Shown: positions 1-7,531 of the stretch, piece after piece
Numbering within the stretch: the first letter of the stretch is position 1
Layout of the letters: every line of letters begins with the position of its first letter
Assembly: GCA_904398655.1 (NCBI GenBank)
Contig: CAJFPF010000030.1
Coordinates: 1-36,197, forward strand
Origin: an uncultured Anaerotruncus sp.
GTDB lineage: Bacteria; Bacillota; Clostridia; Oscillospirales; Ruminococcaceae
Direction of reading: 5' to 3'
DNA length: 36,197 nt
The notes under the pieces: generated by a model
Seen by the model: the letters and a program-made list of their open reading frames with translations, nothing else
What the model was told of the DNA's origin: nothing
The model's database searches: none
Translations under genes and position numbers: made by a program

Positions 1-121
1 AAACGGCCGTTACAGGGAACAAAACTATTTGTCAAGATGGCAATCAGCCGTTCCCGCGGGGAGTCAATAATACGGCATCCCACCACGCCGGCCGCGTTGC
101 ATCCAAATCCCATACACATGG
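1..121 (-). pseudogene. feoB: FeoB, separated C-terminal part (runs off window)
   Basis: Read on the minus strand from 120 to 1, this stretch is open and gives the FeoB segment beginning [15 protein letters not shown] and continuing through [12 protein letters not shown] to VPCNGR at the window edge. The GFGCN motif followed by an SPRERL-type cytoplasmic stretch is characteristic of the FeoB membrane core. The segment has no ribosome binding site of its own and continues exactly where the feoB fragment at 3402-4692 stops: the joined reading is ...[14 protein letters not shown]... with no lost or extra base. It is therefore the 3' part of feoB, cut off from its promoter by the element between 122 and 3394. 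The rest of the gene lies left of the window and its integrity cannot be seen. Confidence 0.9.
115..121. repeat. Left attachment core CACATGG
   Basis: This 7-bp direct repeat matches 3395-3401. On the minus strand it reads CCATGTG and covers the Met-Cys codons that precede GFGCN in FeoB. Large serine recombinases commonly leave such short core duplications at the ends of the integrated element. The true crossover dinucleotide within the core is not resolved. Confidence 0.75.
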
Positions 122-145
122 CTGGGGAATCGAAGGGCACCGCCT

Positions 146-892
146 CTATTTTTCCTTTATGTATACCAAACGGTTTTCGCTGGAGTGGACATCGGAAAAA
201 CGATAACCCAGTTCCCGAAACCCCTGCATTCCCGCCAGGTCGGTAATTCCCTGTTCTGCCAGCCAACGCACCATCCGACCTCGGGCCATCTTACAGATGG
301 TCCCCTTTTCCACCACTTTGCCGTTTTGCAGCTCCCCGAAAACACAAGTGACAAAGTGAACCCTGGAAGGCAGATAGGGTTCAATCACCCGGCTATACTC
401 CTTTGAGGCCAAATTGAGGACAAGATCTGTCTCACTTGCCAGGCGGTCCGCCAGCCGGCTTCCCCAAAAGGCATAGAGATCCCGGCTGCCCCCCACCTGT
501 AGTTTGGCCTGCATCTCCAAACGATAGGGGGTTACCCCATCAAAGGGGTGCAACAGCCCATAGAAGCCTGAAAGAATCCGCAGATGCTCCTGGAGAAAGG
601 CAAACTGGCCTATTTCAAAGACGTTGGGAGCCATATATTGATACTGGATCCCTTCATAGGCCAACAATGCAGGCGTCAAATTACGGCGCAGATCCATTCT
701 TCGCAGCCTTTGGATGTTCAAAGCCGCAATGGAGTCGTTACAGTTCCAAAGCTGTTGCAATTCCTGGTCATTGAGGTTTTGAAGTGTGCGCAACAGAATT
801 TCCGTCTCCCGCAGGAATTCCGGTAGAGAGCTGGGCGCCAAGCTGTCCGAATCCTCCCGCATTTTCTTTGCGGGGGAGATGATGATACGCAA
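146..892 (-). CDS. yaaA: YaaA/UPF0246 family peroxide-stress protein
   Basis: The product is about 248 residues, the usual length for YaaA (DUF328). It starts [10 protein letters not shown], the family's signature N terminus, and has [10 protein letters not shown] and KMARGR motifs in the C-terminal half. In E. coli YaaA is induced by H2O2 through OxyR and lowers unincorporated intracellular iron, limiting Fenton damage; its biochemical activity is not settled. The chosen start is TTG at 892, nine bases after GGAGG, which matches the family N terminus. A GTG two codons upstream has only three bases of spacing. The gene is the last one before the left end of the element and is 44 bp downstream of the lipoprotein gene on the same strand, so the two are probably co-transcribed. 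It is unusual as cargo of an element that disrupts an iron transporter. Confidence 0.9.
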   Translation of the reverse strand: MRIIISPAKKMREDSDSLAPSSLPEFLRETEILLRTLQNLNDQELQQLWNCNDSIAALNIQRLRRMDLRRNLTPALLAYEGIQYQYMAPNVFEIGQFAFLQEHLRILSGFYGLLHPFDGVTPYRLEMQAKLQVGGSRDLYAFWGSRLADRLASETDLVLNLASKEYSRVIEPYLPSRVHFVTCVFGELQNGKVVEKGTICKMARGRMVRWLAEQGITDLAGMQGFRELGYRFSDVHSSENRLVYIKEK

Positions 893-936
893 AAACACAT
901 TCCTCCTTCTAGTCTATGGCCTTCCATTGACCCGCT

Positions 937-1437
937 CTAAATTTCATTTTCCAGTTGGGCATCCAGCAGTTCCGCCAGTCTCGCCCCATAGGTCAGATCC
1001 AACTGGGAAAAATCAATGGCGACACCCGCGTCGGAAAGCAGCCCCTCCACACTGGGACGATCTTTTAAAATTGCCTGCACATTTTGAGAAATGGCCGCCC
1101 AATTTGCCTTCAGATTTTCCCGCTCCTCCCGAGTCAGATTGTCCAGCCAACGATTTAGGTCCGCTGTGAGGGAAGGCTCATTTTCCAAGAGGGCATATCG
1201 AGCGGAAAAATCCACCACACCGGCTGCGGCAGCCATGGCCTTTAAACTGCACCCCGCCGTCCCCATGGCAAAATTGTTACACCCTTCCAATACCTGTTCC
1301 AGCTCCTCCTGGGGGTAAGTTGCTGCCTGAGAGGCAGTTGGTGCGGCGGACGAGCTGCCTCTCTGTGATCCCTCCACCCGGTTACACCCGGTTAAAAACA
1401 ATATTCCGGCTAAAATAATCGCAATCCAATATTTCAA
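937..1437 (-). CDS. Small lipoprotein of unknown function
   Basis: A short basic start, a hydrophobic segment and the lipobox LTGC are followed by a Ser/Ala-rich linker (residues about 22-40) and a mostly helical acidic-to-neutral domain to the C terminus. The mature part contains three Cys residues (one in EGCNN, one in TAGCS, plus the lipidated one). I do not recognise the domain. The TTG at 1437 is preferred: AAGAGG lies eight bases upstream and translation would begin directly with the signal peptide (KYWIAIIL). An ATG at 1461 would add eight residues but sits only three bases from its AGGAGG. The gene lies inside the element, upstream of yaaA in the same direction, and is transcribed away from the recombinase. 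It would be a surface-anchored protein in a Gram-positive cell. Confidence 0.7.
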   Translation of the reverse strand: MKYWIAIILAGILFLTGCNRVEGSQRGSSSAAPTASQAATYPQEELEQVLEGCNNFAMGTAGCSLKAMAAAAGVVDFSARYALLENEPSLTADLNRWLDNLTREERENLKANWAAISQNVQAILKDRPSVEGLLSDAGVAIDFSQLDLTYGARLAELLDAQLENEI

Positions 1438-1610
1438 ATAAAAAACCTCTTTTCCAATCATTCCCCTCCTATCCTACCCTGTTTTCACGAACTTTTCTAG
1501 AGGGATCTTTTGCTAAGGAAAAGTTTTTTGAGGGGAAATACCACATATTTCTCCATCCAAAGCGCATAGACCTAAAGGGAAGAGCACTCTGCATTCGGAG
1601 GTATTGCCAA
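1438..1610. promoter_or_regulatory. Divergent control region of the element
   Basis: This AT-rich gap separates the yaaA-direction genes from the recombinase-direction genes and must hold both promoters. An inverted repeat, AACTTTTC (1490-1497) and GAAAAGTT (1518-1525), lies in the middle and could be an operator. I could not pick out a convincing -35/-10 pair in either direction. Confidence 0.3.
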
Positions 1611-1757
1611 ATGGGACCCACACAGAAGCTGGATTTCGTCACCACATCTTCCGGGGAGGTCTATGAAATCATAAGCAGTTTTTCTTTAGAACAGTCCCTC
1701 CAGGAACTGCTGACCGACTACCTATCCCACATTTTGCAACAACCCGAAAAGTCATAG
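1611..1757 (+). CDS. 48-residue protein upstream of the recombinase
   Basis: An ATG at 1611 with GGAGGT eight bases upstream opens a 48-codon frame ending TAG at 1757. The product begins MGPTQKLDFVTTSSGEVYEI and continues with a predicted amphipathic helix (SLEQSLQELLTDYLSHILQQ). The good ribosome binding site, the position 29 bp before the recombinase start and the same direction argue that it is real. It has no family I can name with certainty. Small proteins encoded next to large serine integrases are sometimes recombination directionality factors that switch the enzyme to excision; that role here is only an inference from position. Confidence 0.65.
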   Translation: MGPTQKLDFVTTSSGEVYEIISSFSLEQSLQELLTDYLSHILQQPEKS

Positions 1758-1786
1758 GTAATCATAACAGAAAGGGCGGGGAGTCA

Positions 1787-3373
1787 ATGGGACAAAAGGA
1801 ATATTGGGCGGGACTTTACCTACGCCTCTCCCGGGAGGACGAGGGGACGGTGGAAAGCGCCAGCATCGCCAGCCAGAGGCAGCTATTAACCCACTATGCC
1901 CAGTCCCATGGCTATCAAATTTATCGAGAATATGTGGATGACGGTTACAGTGGCACCTCTTTTGACCGGCCTGGATTTCGTCAAATGCTGCGGGATATTG
2001 AGGCCCAACGGATCAATTTGGTGCTCACCAAGGATTTGAGCCGACTTGGGAGGGACTACATCACTGTGGGGCAATATACCGAACGCTACTTTCCCCGTAA
2101 AGGAGTTCGGTATATTGCTGTCAACGATGGTTATGACAGCGACTCCCTCTCCTGTGACCTGGTCCCTTTTCAACATGTCCTCAATGAGCTTTATGCCCGG
2201 GATATCAGCAAAAAGATCCGGGCCTCCTTCCAGGCAAAATTTGCCGCAGGGCAATTTATTGGGAGTTTTGCCCCCTATGGCTACCAAAAATCTCCTCAGA
2301 ATAAAAACCAATTGGTGCCGGACCCAGTGGCCGCCCCGGTGGTACGTTGGATTTTTCAGCAGGCGGCATTGGGGGTTCCTCCCTCCCAAATTGCCCGGGA
2401 ACTAAACAACCGGGAAGTCCCCTCCCCCTCCCTCCATCGAATTCAGTCTCAACTTCAAATGGACTCGACACAGTCTATTCCCGGCGGACAATGGACTTCC
2501 TCCACCATCTGCAAGCTGCTGCACAGCTCCTATTATCTGGGACAGATGGCCCAAGGGAAAACCCGGAAGACCTCTTTTAAAAGCGATACTGTCATAGCGC
2601 TGCCTCCAAAGGACTGGGTGGTGGTGGAGCATACCCATCAACCGCTGGTCTCTCCCGAACTCTTTTCCATGGCGGAAAAGCGCCTTCAAAGCCGGGTACT
2701 GCGTCCTCACGGCGGGATTCAAAACTTCTTTTCCGGGATCGCCAAGTGTATGGAATGCGGCCACAGCATGTCCACAGCCAAAGGGAAGCGGGACGGGTAC
2801 AGCTTGATCTGTGGGAACTATAAATTACATGGGCGGAAGGTTTGCAGCGGCCACCGGATTCATGTCAAAACCCTCCAGGAATTGCTGTTGACACAGCTGT
2901 GTCAACAGCTTTCCCTTTCCGCAGAAAAGCAACTGGCATTGGCAAAGGATGTTGCCATCCGAATACAGCGGGAGGGAGATTTTGCGGCTCACCAAGAATG
3001 GTCCCGCCATCTAAACGACCACATTCGGCACGCGGATCGGGCAATCGAAACGCTCTACGAAGATCGCATGTCCGGAAAATTATCCGACGAACGGTTTCAA
3101 AAACTGCTGGCGTACTATGAGAATCAGATAAATCGGGCCCAATCTCAAATTCAGCGCTTACCGAGGGCTAAAGACCCCCAGTTATTTTACCAGCAGTGCC
3201 TCCAAAACCTCCGAACATTCCTTGCGCCGGTGACCCTCACCCGGGAACTGCTCTGCCTATTGGTGGAGCGAGTGGAGATTGGGGAATGCTGGTATGAAAA
3301 ACAGTCGGATGGCCGGAAGATCCGTCACCAAAAAATCCATATTGTCTACCGCTTTCAATGTCCTCAAAATTAA
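1787..3373 (+). CDS. Large serine recombinase (site-specific integrase)
   Basis: The product has 528 residues, typical of large serine recombinases. The N-terminal resolvase domain (about residues 8-150) has YLRLSRED with the catalytic Ser at residue 15, SIASQRQLL, YVDDGYSGTSFDRPGF and the KDLSRLGRDY block with its catalytic Arg residues. A recombinase domain follows (about 165-300). Next come a zinc beta-ribbon of four Cys in two pairs (CMECG and, after a gap, C..C near residues 325-355) and a coiled-coil stretch (about 390-455). These are the DNA-binding and synapsis-control parts of such integrases. The start at 1787 follows GGGGAG. All visible catalytic residues are intact, so the enzyme is probably active. 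It ends 22 bp from the right attachment core, as integrase genes usually do. Confidence 0.95.
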   Translation: MGQKEYWAGLYLRLSREDEGTVESASIASQRQLLTHYAQSHGYQIYREYVDDGYSGTSFDRPGFRQMLRDIEAQRINLVLTKDLSRLGRDYITVGQYTERYFPRKGVRYIAVNDGYDSDSLSCDLVPFQHVLNELYARDISKKIRASFQAKFAAGQFIGSFAPYGYQKSPQNKNQLVPDPVAAPVVRWIFQQAALGVPPSQIARELNNREVPSPSLHRIQSQLQMDSTQSIPGGQWTSSTICKLLHSSYYLGQMAQGKTRKTSFKSDTVIALPPKDWVVVEHTHQPLVSPELFSMAEKRLQSRVLRPHGGIQNFFSGIAKCMECGHSMSTAKGKRDGYSLICGNYKLHGRKVCSGHRIHVKTLQELLLTQLCQQLSLSAEKQLALAKDVAIRIQREGDFAAHQEWSRHLNDHIRHADRAIETLYEDRMSGKLSDERFQKLLAYYENQINRAQSQIQRLPRAKDPQLFYQQCLQNLRTFLAPVTLTRELLCLLVERVEIGECWYEKQSDGRKIRHQKIHIVYRFQCPQN

Positions 3374-4692
3374 AAGGCCATGTCATCCACCAACCACATG
3401 GTCAGTGCCTGTTTGCCGCAGGCGCCACATCGATGGAAGGCGCGGTCCAGATTAAAGGCCACCCGAGGCAAATACCCCGCATCCTCCAGGAGGGTAAACA
3501 GCGGAAAGAAGACCGCCATGGGGGGCAGCATCACCGATACCACCCATGCCAATGTGCGAAACATCCCCTGTATCAAAGCCCCTTCCAGCCACTTAGGAGC
3601 TCCCCATCCCAACAGCAAGCCGCTCAACCAATCCTGTATGTAGAATAGAAGCTGGGACAAAAACTGAGAAAGGGTATTGGCCCCCACAACCGTCAGCCAA
3701 AAGACGCCCGCCAACAACAGGAGCATCACCGGGAACCCAGTCCACCGCCCGGTAAAGATCTGGTCCCACAGGCGGTCCCGTCTATGGGGTTGTGAGGTCT
3801 GGCGGATCATCACATCCTGACAGAGGCGCTCCGCCTCCTGGACAAGGCGGGAGGCGATTTGGTCTCGGAGATCCTCGGTGGAAATCCCTTGGCTTTCCAA
3901 CTGTTCCAGCGCTTTCCGCCGAGCCTCCATCACCTGGGAAAAATCCAGAGGGCAGGGTTCCATCCGAACGGTAAGTGTGCGGAGTTCCTCCTCCGACAAA
4001 TCCAACATTCTGAGAGACAGCCACCGGCTGTCAATTTCACCGCAATGGCCTTGAACCTTTGGCTCCAACAGGGATAATATCTGCTCCAGGGCTGAAAAAT
4101 AGTGGACACGGTAGGGATGTGCCGGAGGATGTTCCACCAGGCTCTCGACCGCGCTCATCAAATCCCCCAATCCCTCCTGGGATCTTGCCGCAGTGGCCAC
4201 CACCGGAATTCCCAACCGCTGGGAGAGCAGACCCAAATGAAGGGAAATCCCTCTCTTATGGGCCTCGTCGATCAGGTTGACGCAGAGCACCACGCGGTCT
4301 GTGAGTTCCAGTATCTGTAAAACCAGGTTTAAGTTGCGTTCCAGGCAGGCAGCGTCACAGACCACTACCACCGCTGACGGCTTTTCAAAACAGAGAAAAT
4401 CCCTGGCCACCTCCTCTTCAGCGGAACGTGCCATCAAAGAATAGCTGCCTGGAAGGTCCACCAGTTGATAGGGATTCCCTCGATACCAATAGGTCCCAAA
4501 GGCACTACCCACGGTCTTTCCTGGCCAGTTGCCCGTATGTTGGTGAAGGCCCGTCAACGCATTAAAAACGGTGCTCTTCCCCACATTGGGATTTCCCGCC
4601 AGCGCAATCACCCGTTGCCCCGGACGGCGCAGGATCTTCTTTTCCTCCTCCCGCACCATTTGACTTCCCGTAGAATCCTTTGTCAACCCCAT
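3370..4692 (-). pseudogene. feoB: FeoB ferrous iron transporter, N-terminal part, interrupted
   Basis: FeoB imports Fe(II) through the cytoplasmic membrane. Here 432 native residues are present. They comprise a G-protein domain with G1 GNPNVGKS (33-40), Thr in the G2 loop, G3 DLPG (79-82) and a G4-like NLID near residue 140; a helical GDI-like region; and the first membrane segments (from about residue 315, including LLLLAGVFWLTVVGAN). At GKQALTM the frame runs into the element, adds WLVDDMAF and stops. The missing part (CMGFGCN onward) is at 1-121. The truncated product lacks the second half of the transport core and should not import iron. The N-terminal GTPase part is intact and expressed from the feoA promoter. 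The start at 4692 follows AAGGGAG. Precise loss of the element would restore the gene. Confidence 0.92.
3395..3401. repeat. Right attachment core CACATGG
   Basis: Second copy of the 7-bp core. To its right the minus strand reads FeoB (…CGACGKQALT); to its left the frame runs into eight codons of element sequence and stops at 3370. Confidence 0.75.
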
Positions 4693-4719
4693 TGCAATCC
4701 GCTCCCTTTCTTATGGAAA

Positions 4720-4743
4720 TTCCCCGCCGGATGGGGCGGGGAA
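4720..4743 (-). promoter_or_regulatory. Hairpin between feoA and feoB
   Basis: TTCCCCGCC and GGCGGGGAA form a nine-bp GC-rich stem with a six-base loop in the 55-bp gap between feoA and feoB. There is no T-run after it, so it may act as an RNA-stability or attenuation structure that sets the feoA:feoB ratio and is not a full terminator. Confidence 0.45.
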
Positions 4744-4747
4744 CAGA

Positions 4748-4984
4748 TCAAATTCTGGCCACCAAAATTTGAGAGGCATCCTCCGCTCGCAGCGCTACCA
4801 CAGCGCCGCGAATGAAAAAGGCGGTGGGGTCGCCCAGCGGACTGCGCTGGACACATTCCACCTGTGCGCCTTTGATAAAGCCGAGATCCTGTAAACGCCG
4901 GCGCATCCCGCCGGCCGTGTGGATCTCCTGTATCTGAACAACCTCCCCCACAGAGAGGTCGTTCAATGAGTGGGGGCCCTGCAT
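4748..4984 (-). CDS. feoA: FeoA, ferrous iron transport accessory protein
   Basis: This 78-residue SH3-like FeoA protein has the typical LNDLSVGEVVQIQEI start, the RRRLQDLGFIKGAQVE core and a beta-rich end (IRGAVVALRAEDASQILV). FeoA is a small cytoplasmic partner needed for FeoB activity. It is the first gene of the feoAB operon, with a start at 4984 preceded by AGGGGAG. FeoA itself is intact although its partner gene is split. I saw no recognisable Fur-type box in the 190 bp upstream. Confidence 0.93.
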   Translation of the reverse strand: MQGPHSLNDLSVGEVVQIQEIHTAGGMRRRLQDLGFIKGAQVECVQRSPLGDPTAFFIRGAVVALRAEDASQILVARI

Positions 4985-5061
4985 TGGCGTCTCTCCCCTT
5001 TCCCCCGACTTCTTTCAAAATGTGGGAATCTCTCCCCAATGTCAATCTATGCCAAAGGGTT

Positions 5062-5115
5062 CCAGAGGTTCCTCTTCTCAGACCTCTGGACTTTTTCCCG
5101 TTTTTCAGGTATAGT
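5062..5115 (+). promoter_or_regulatory. Promoter with inverted repeat before the acetyltransferase
   Basis: A -35-like TGGACT (5087-5092) and a -10 TATAGT (5110-5115) are separated by 17 bp. The -35 overlaps the right arm of the inverted repeat CCAGAGGT (5062-5069) / ACCTCTGG (5082-5089), which could be an operator. The same repeat lies upstream of feoA on the other strand. Confidence 0.4.
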
Positions 5116-5175
5116 AGTGAAAAAGGGCACCCCAAGAAAACACCGCCTGCGCGGTGGAAAAAGGAGACGTCATCC

Positions 5176-5694
5176 ATGATTCGTAAGGCTACCCAGCAGG
5201 ATTTGTCTCAAGTAGAGGCTACTTACAACGAACTGTTTGACCATGAAGCAGCGACCACCTCTTATACCAACTGGAAAAAAGGACTCTATCCCACCTTGGA
5301 CTACGCCCGCCAGGCCCAAGAACAGGGAACCCTCTATGTGGGAGAGGAAAATGGGGAGATCTATGGCAGCGTGATTTTGAATCACATCCAACCGGAGGAG
5401 TACCAAAAGATTCCCTGGACTTTTGACGCCAAACCAGAAGAAGTGGTTGTAATCCACACCCTCTGTATTCGTCCCAGTGCGGCCAGGAAGGGGTACGGGA
5501 AGGAGTTCTGTCAGTTTTCTGAGGAATTTGCCCGCCAAGAGGGGGCCAAAGTGATCCGTTTGGACACCTATGAGGGCAACCTGCCCGCCCGATCCTTCTA
5601 CCCCAAGATGGGATACCGCTTCGCAGGTTCCACCAAATTTCATTTTCAACAGGTAATTTGGGAGGTCCTTTTCTGCTACGAAAAGCAGCTGTAA
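5176..5694 (+). CDS. GNAT family N-acetyltransferase
   Basis: The 172-residue product begins MIRKATQQDLSQVEATYNEL, the usual first strand and helix of GNAT enzymes. The acetyl-CoA binding signature is in the middle: VVVIHTLCIRPSAARKGYGK, with the R/Q-x-x-G-x-G/A type loop RKGYGK near residue 115. The closing NLPARSFYPKMGYRF motif (N…A..FY...GF/Y) is also present. The substrate cannot be told from the sequence. The ATG at 5176 is chosen because AAGGAG precedes it and the domain begins there; the frame is open further upstream but without GNAT similarity. The gene stands alone between its own promoter and terminator. Confidence 0.88.
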   Translation: MIRKATQQDLSQVEATYNELFDHEAATTSYTNWKKGLYPTLDYARQAQEQGTLYVGEENGEIYGSVILNHIQPEEYQKIPWTFDAKPEEVVVIHTLCIRPSAARKGYGKEFCQFSEEFARQEGAKVIRLDTYEGNLPARSFYPKMGYRFAGSTKFHFQQVIWEVLFCYEKQL

Positions 5695-5725
5695 TTTTGT
5701 AAAATCCTTATCTTACATTGCCGCT

Positions 5726-5769
5726 CCCACCTTTTTATCCGAATCAAATGGGATGAAAAGGTGGGTTTT
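5726..5769 (+). terminator. Terminator after the acetyltransferase
   Basis: A 15-bp stem with one wobble (CCCACCTTTTTATCC at 5726-5740 with 5751-5765), a ten-base loop and TTTT following. Confidence 0.7.
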
Positions 5770-5819
5770 CACATTTCATTCACATTTTTTTCGGTCATCC
5801 CTCACATTCCCATTGTAAA
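5768..5819 (+). promoter_or_regulatory. OmpR/PhoB-type direct repeats before the RND operon
   Basis: TCACATT occurs at 5769, 5780 and 5802, all in register on an 11-bp period with the slot at 5791 degenerate. The first two lie within TTCACATTT copies exactly 11 bp apart. Period-11 direct repeats are the standard site for tandem dimers of OmpR/PhoB-family regulators, and TTCACA resembles the TT(A/C/T)ACA repeat of Bacillus PhoP. A weak -10, TGTAAA (5814-5819), begins five bases after the last repeat, as expected for an activator-dependent promoter without a -35. The operon downstream encodes such a regulator. Confidence 0.55.
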
Positions 5820-5881
5820 AAGGTACCAGCGTTTTTCCATAAAAGTTTTCTATAAAATTGGGAAAGGGAGCGTGAGTACGG

Positions 5882-7525
5882 ATGAAAATGACTATAAACA
5901 AAAAGAATTTCGTCGCCGGGGCCGCTTTGGTGGCCGCGGGGGCTGTAACTGTTTCCACAATGGTGTTTGCCATGGGGCCTGGAGGAGGCGGGCCCGGAGG
6001 AGGCATGGGTGATGTTGGAAATGTGGAAATCGGGGAAAGCATTATCTCGGTGAAGCTGACCACCCCCACCACCGGCAGCCTCTCCCGGGAGACTGAATTC
6101 ATCGGTACCATTGAACCCGCCGACAGTGTCAGTGTCTATCCGGAACTGAGCGCAAAGGTCACAGCCGTCTACTTTGAGGCCGGCGATACCGTTCAAGCGG
6201 GGGATCTTCTGTTTGAGATGGACGATTCCGACGCCCAGCTCTCCTACGAAATTGCCCAGGCCAGCTACGAGCAACAGGTGATCAGCGCAGACACCACCCT
6301 GGGCAGCGACTATGAGTCCCGGCTGATCTCCGCCAAAAGCCAATTGGACAGCGCCCAGCAGAGCCTGAACAACGCCCGTCTGGAGCTGAAGGACTACAAT
6401 GACGGCTATGACGACAGCCTGCTCAACGCTGAAAAGCGCCGGGATCAAGCGGAAACCGATATGAATGAAGCGGAAAAGGCATACGAAGCCGCAAAAAATG
6501 ATCCTGAAACCTCGGACGAGGAACTGCAGGATCTTTTAGACGAATATACCGCCGCGGAGCAGGAATATCTGATGTACCGCAACGCGGTCAACGAGCTGGA
6601 GGACGATGACGACAGCGAGGCGCGGAGTTTGCGCAACAGCTATCGAAACGCTCAGACTGCCTATCAGGAGGCTTTGGACAATTACAACCTAGTGGCGGGC
6701 GAATCCTTGGAGGATACCCAAAAGGCCACTGAGGCCAGTCTGAAGTCGGCGGAGCTCTCCCTGCAACAGAGCGCCAGCGAGCTGGATAAGTACAAGGTTT
6801 ACGCCCCCATCAGCGGCATCATCGAATCCAAGTCTGTGAACGAACACGAGTATACCAGTACCCAAACCGCTGCCTTTGTCATCGCTAACCGAGAGGACAA
6901 CATGTCTGTGACCTTCAACGCCACCGCCGACGCTGCCACTGCCCTATCCATTGGGGATACCATCACCGTCTCCAAGGGCGGCAATGACTACACCGCCATC
7001 ATCACCTCCATTGAAACCAAGGCGGATGAATCCAGCGGCCTATTCCCTGTTGAAGCCCAGCTGCAGGAAAATGACGGCAGTTTGCTCTCTGGCGTCTCGG
7101 TGAAGGTCACGGCCGCTACGGCCCGGGTGGAAAATGCCCTGTTGATTGATGTGGACAACGTCTACTATGAGGACGGCCAGCCCTATGTCTTTACATATTC
7201 CGATGGAATTGCCCACCGCACCGATATCGAAACTGGTATGTCCACCAGTGACCAAATTGTTGTAGAATCCGGTTTGGATCTCGACAGCCAAATTATCACC
7301 ACCTGGCACCCTGACCTGGCTGACGGCGTCTCGGTTCAGTTGGCGGAAGGGCAAACCGATTCCACCAGCTCCGAGACCAATGTGGATGCTCAGGAACCAG
7401 AATCCCAAGAGGAATTGGACTCCGAGGAAACCAGCAGCAGTGCCAGCCAAGAGGCCTCTCTGAGCGACCAGGAGGTTAGCGAAACGACCTCTAGTGAAAC
7501 GACAACTAGCTCAGAGGAGGAATAA
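5882..7525 (+). CDS. RND efflux adaptor (membrane fusion) protein
   Basis: The 547-residue product has an N-terminal membrane anchor (about residues 8-30) and a Gly-rich linker (32-42). It then shows a biotinyl-lipoyl-like half (VTAVYFEAGDTVQAGDLLFEMDDSDA, about 92-120, seen in two pieces), a long coiled-coil hairpin (about 125-305, rich in Glu, Ala and Gln), the second lipoyl half (YAPISGIIES) and beta-barrel domains. A Ser/Glu/Thr-rich tail of about 65 residues closes it. Adaptors of this kind bind an RND permease outside the membrane. The coiled coil is long for a monoderm, which has no outer-membrane channel to reach. The start at 5882 lies eleven bases after AAAGGGAG. It is the first gene of a four-gene operon and is followed after six bases by the permease. 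Confidence 0.9.
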   Translation: MKMTINKKNFVAGAALVAAGAVTVSTMVFAMGPGGGGPGGGMGDVGNVEIGESIISVKLTTPTTGSLSRETEFIGTIEPADSVSVYPELSAKVTAVYFEAGDTVQAGDLLFEMDDSDAQLSYEIAQASYEQQVISADTTLGSDYESRLISAKSQLDSAQQSLNNARLELKDYNDGYDDSLLNAEKRRDQAETDMNEAEKAYEAAKNDPETSDEELQDLLDEYTAAEQEYLMYRNAVNELEDDDDSEARSLRNSYRNAQTAYQEALDNYNLVAGESLEDTQKATEASLKSAELSLQQSASELDKYKVYAPISGIIESKSVNEHEYTSTQTAAFVIANREDNMSVTFNATADAATALSIGDTITVSKGGNDYTAIITSIETKADESSGLFPVEAQLQENDGSLLSGVSVKVTAATARVENALLIDVDNVYYEDGQPYVFTYSDGIAHRTDIETGMSTSDQIVVESGLDLDSQIITTWHPDLADGVSVQLAEGQTDSTSSETNVDAQEPESQEELDSEETSSSASQEASLSDQEVSETTSSETTTSSEEE

Positions 7526-7531
7526 ACGCCC

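Larger units (their letters stand above)
115..3401. mobile_element. Serine-recombinase element inserted in feoB (about 3.28 kb)
   Basis: The boundaries are set by the feoB reading frame, which stops being FeoB-like at 3401 and resumes at 121, and by the shared 7-bp sequence CACATGG at 115-121 and 3395-3401. One copy of it rebuilds an intact feoB. Inside are yaaA and a lipoprotein gene on the minus strand and, divergently, a 48-residue protein and a 528-residue large serine recombinase on the plus strand. The recombinase stop codon is 22 bp from the right junction and yaaA ends 25 bp from the left junction, so the element is very compact. No transfer, replication or phage structural genes are present. 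The layout resembles integrase-type elements that sit inside genes and can excise precisely. Whether this copy excises cannot be seen. Confidence 0.85.

Noticed and set aside
115-3401. Prophage or conjugative element remnant
   Set aside because: Apart from the recombinase there are no phage, transfer or replication genes, and the element is only about 3.3 kb with clean ends.
4985-5175. Fur-type iron box before feoA
   Set aside because: I looked for an AT-rich GATAATGATAAT-like palindrome and found none. The only inverted repeat is GC-rich and lies closer to the acetyltransferase promoter.
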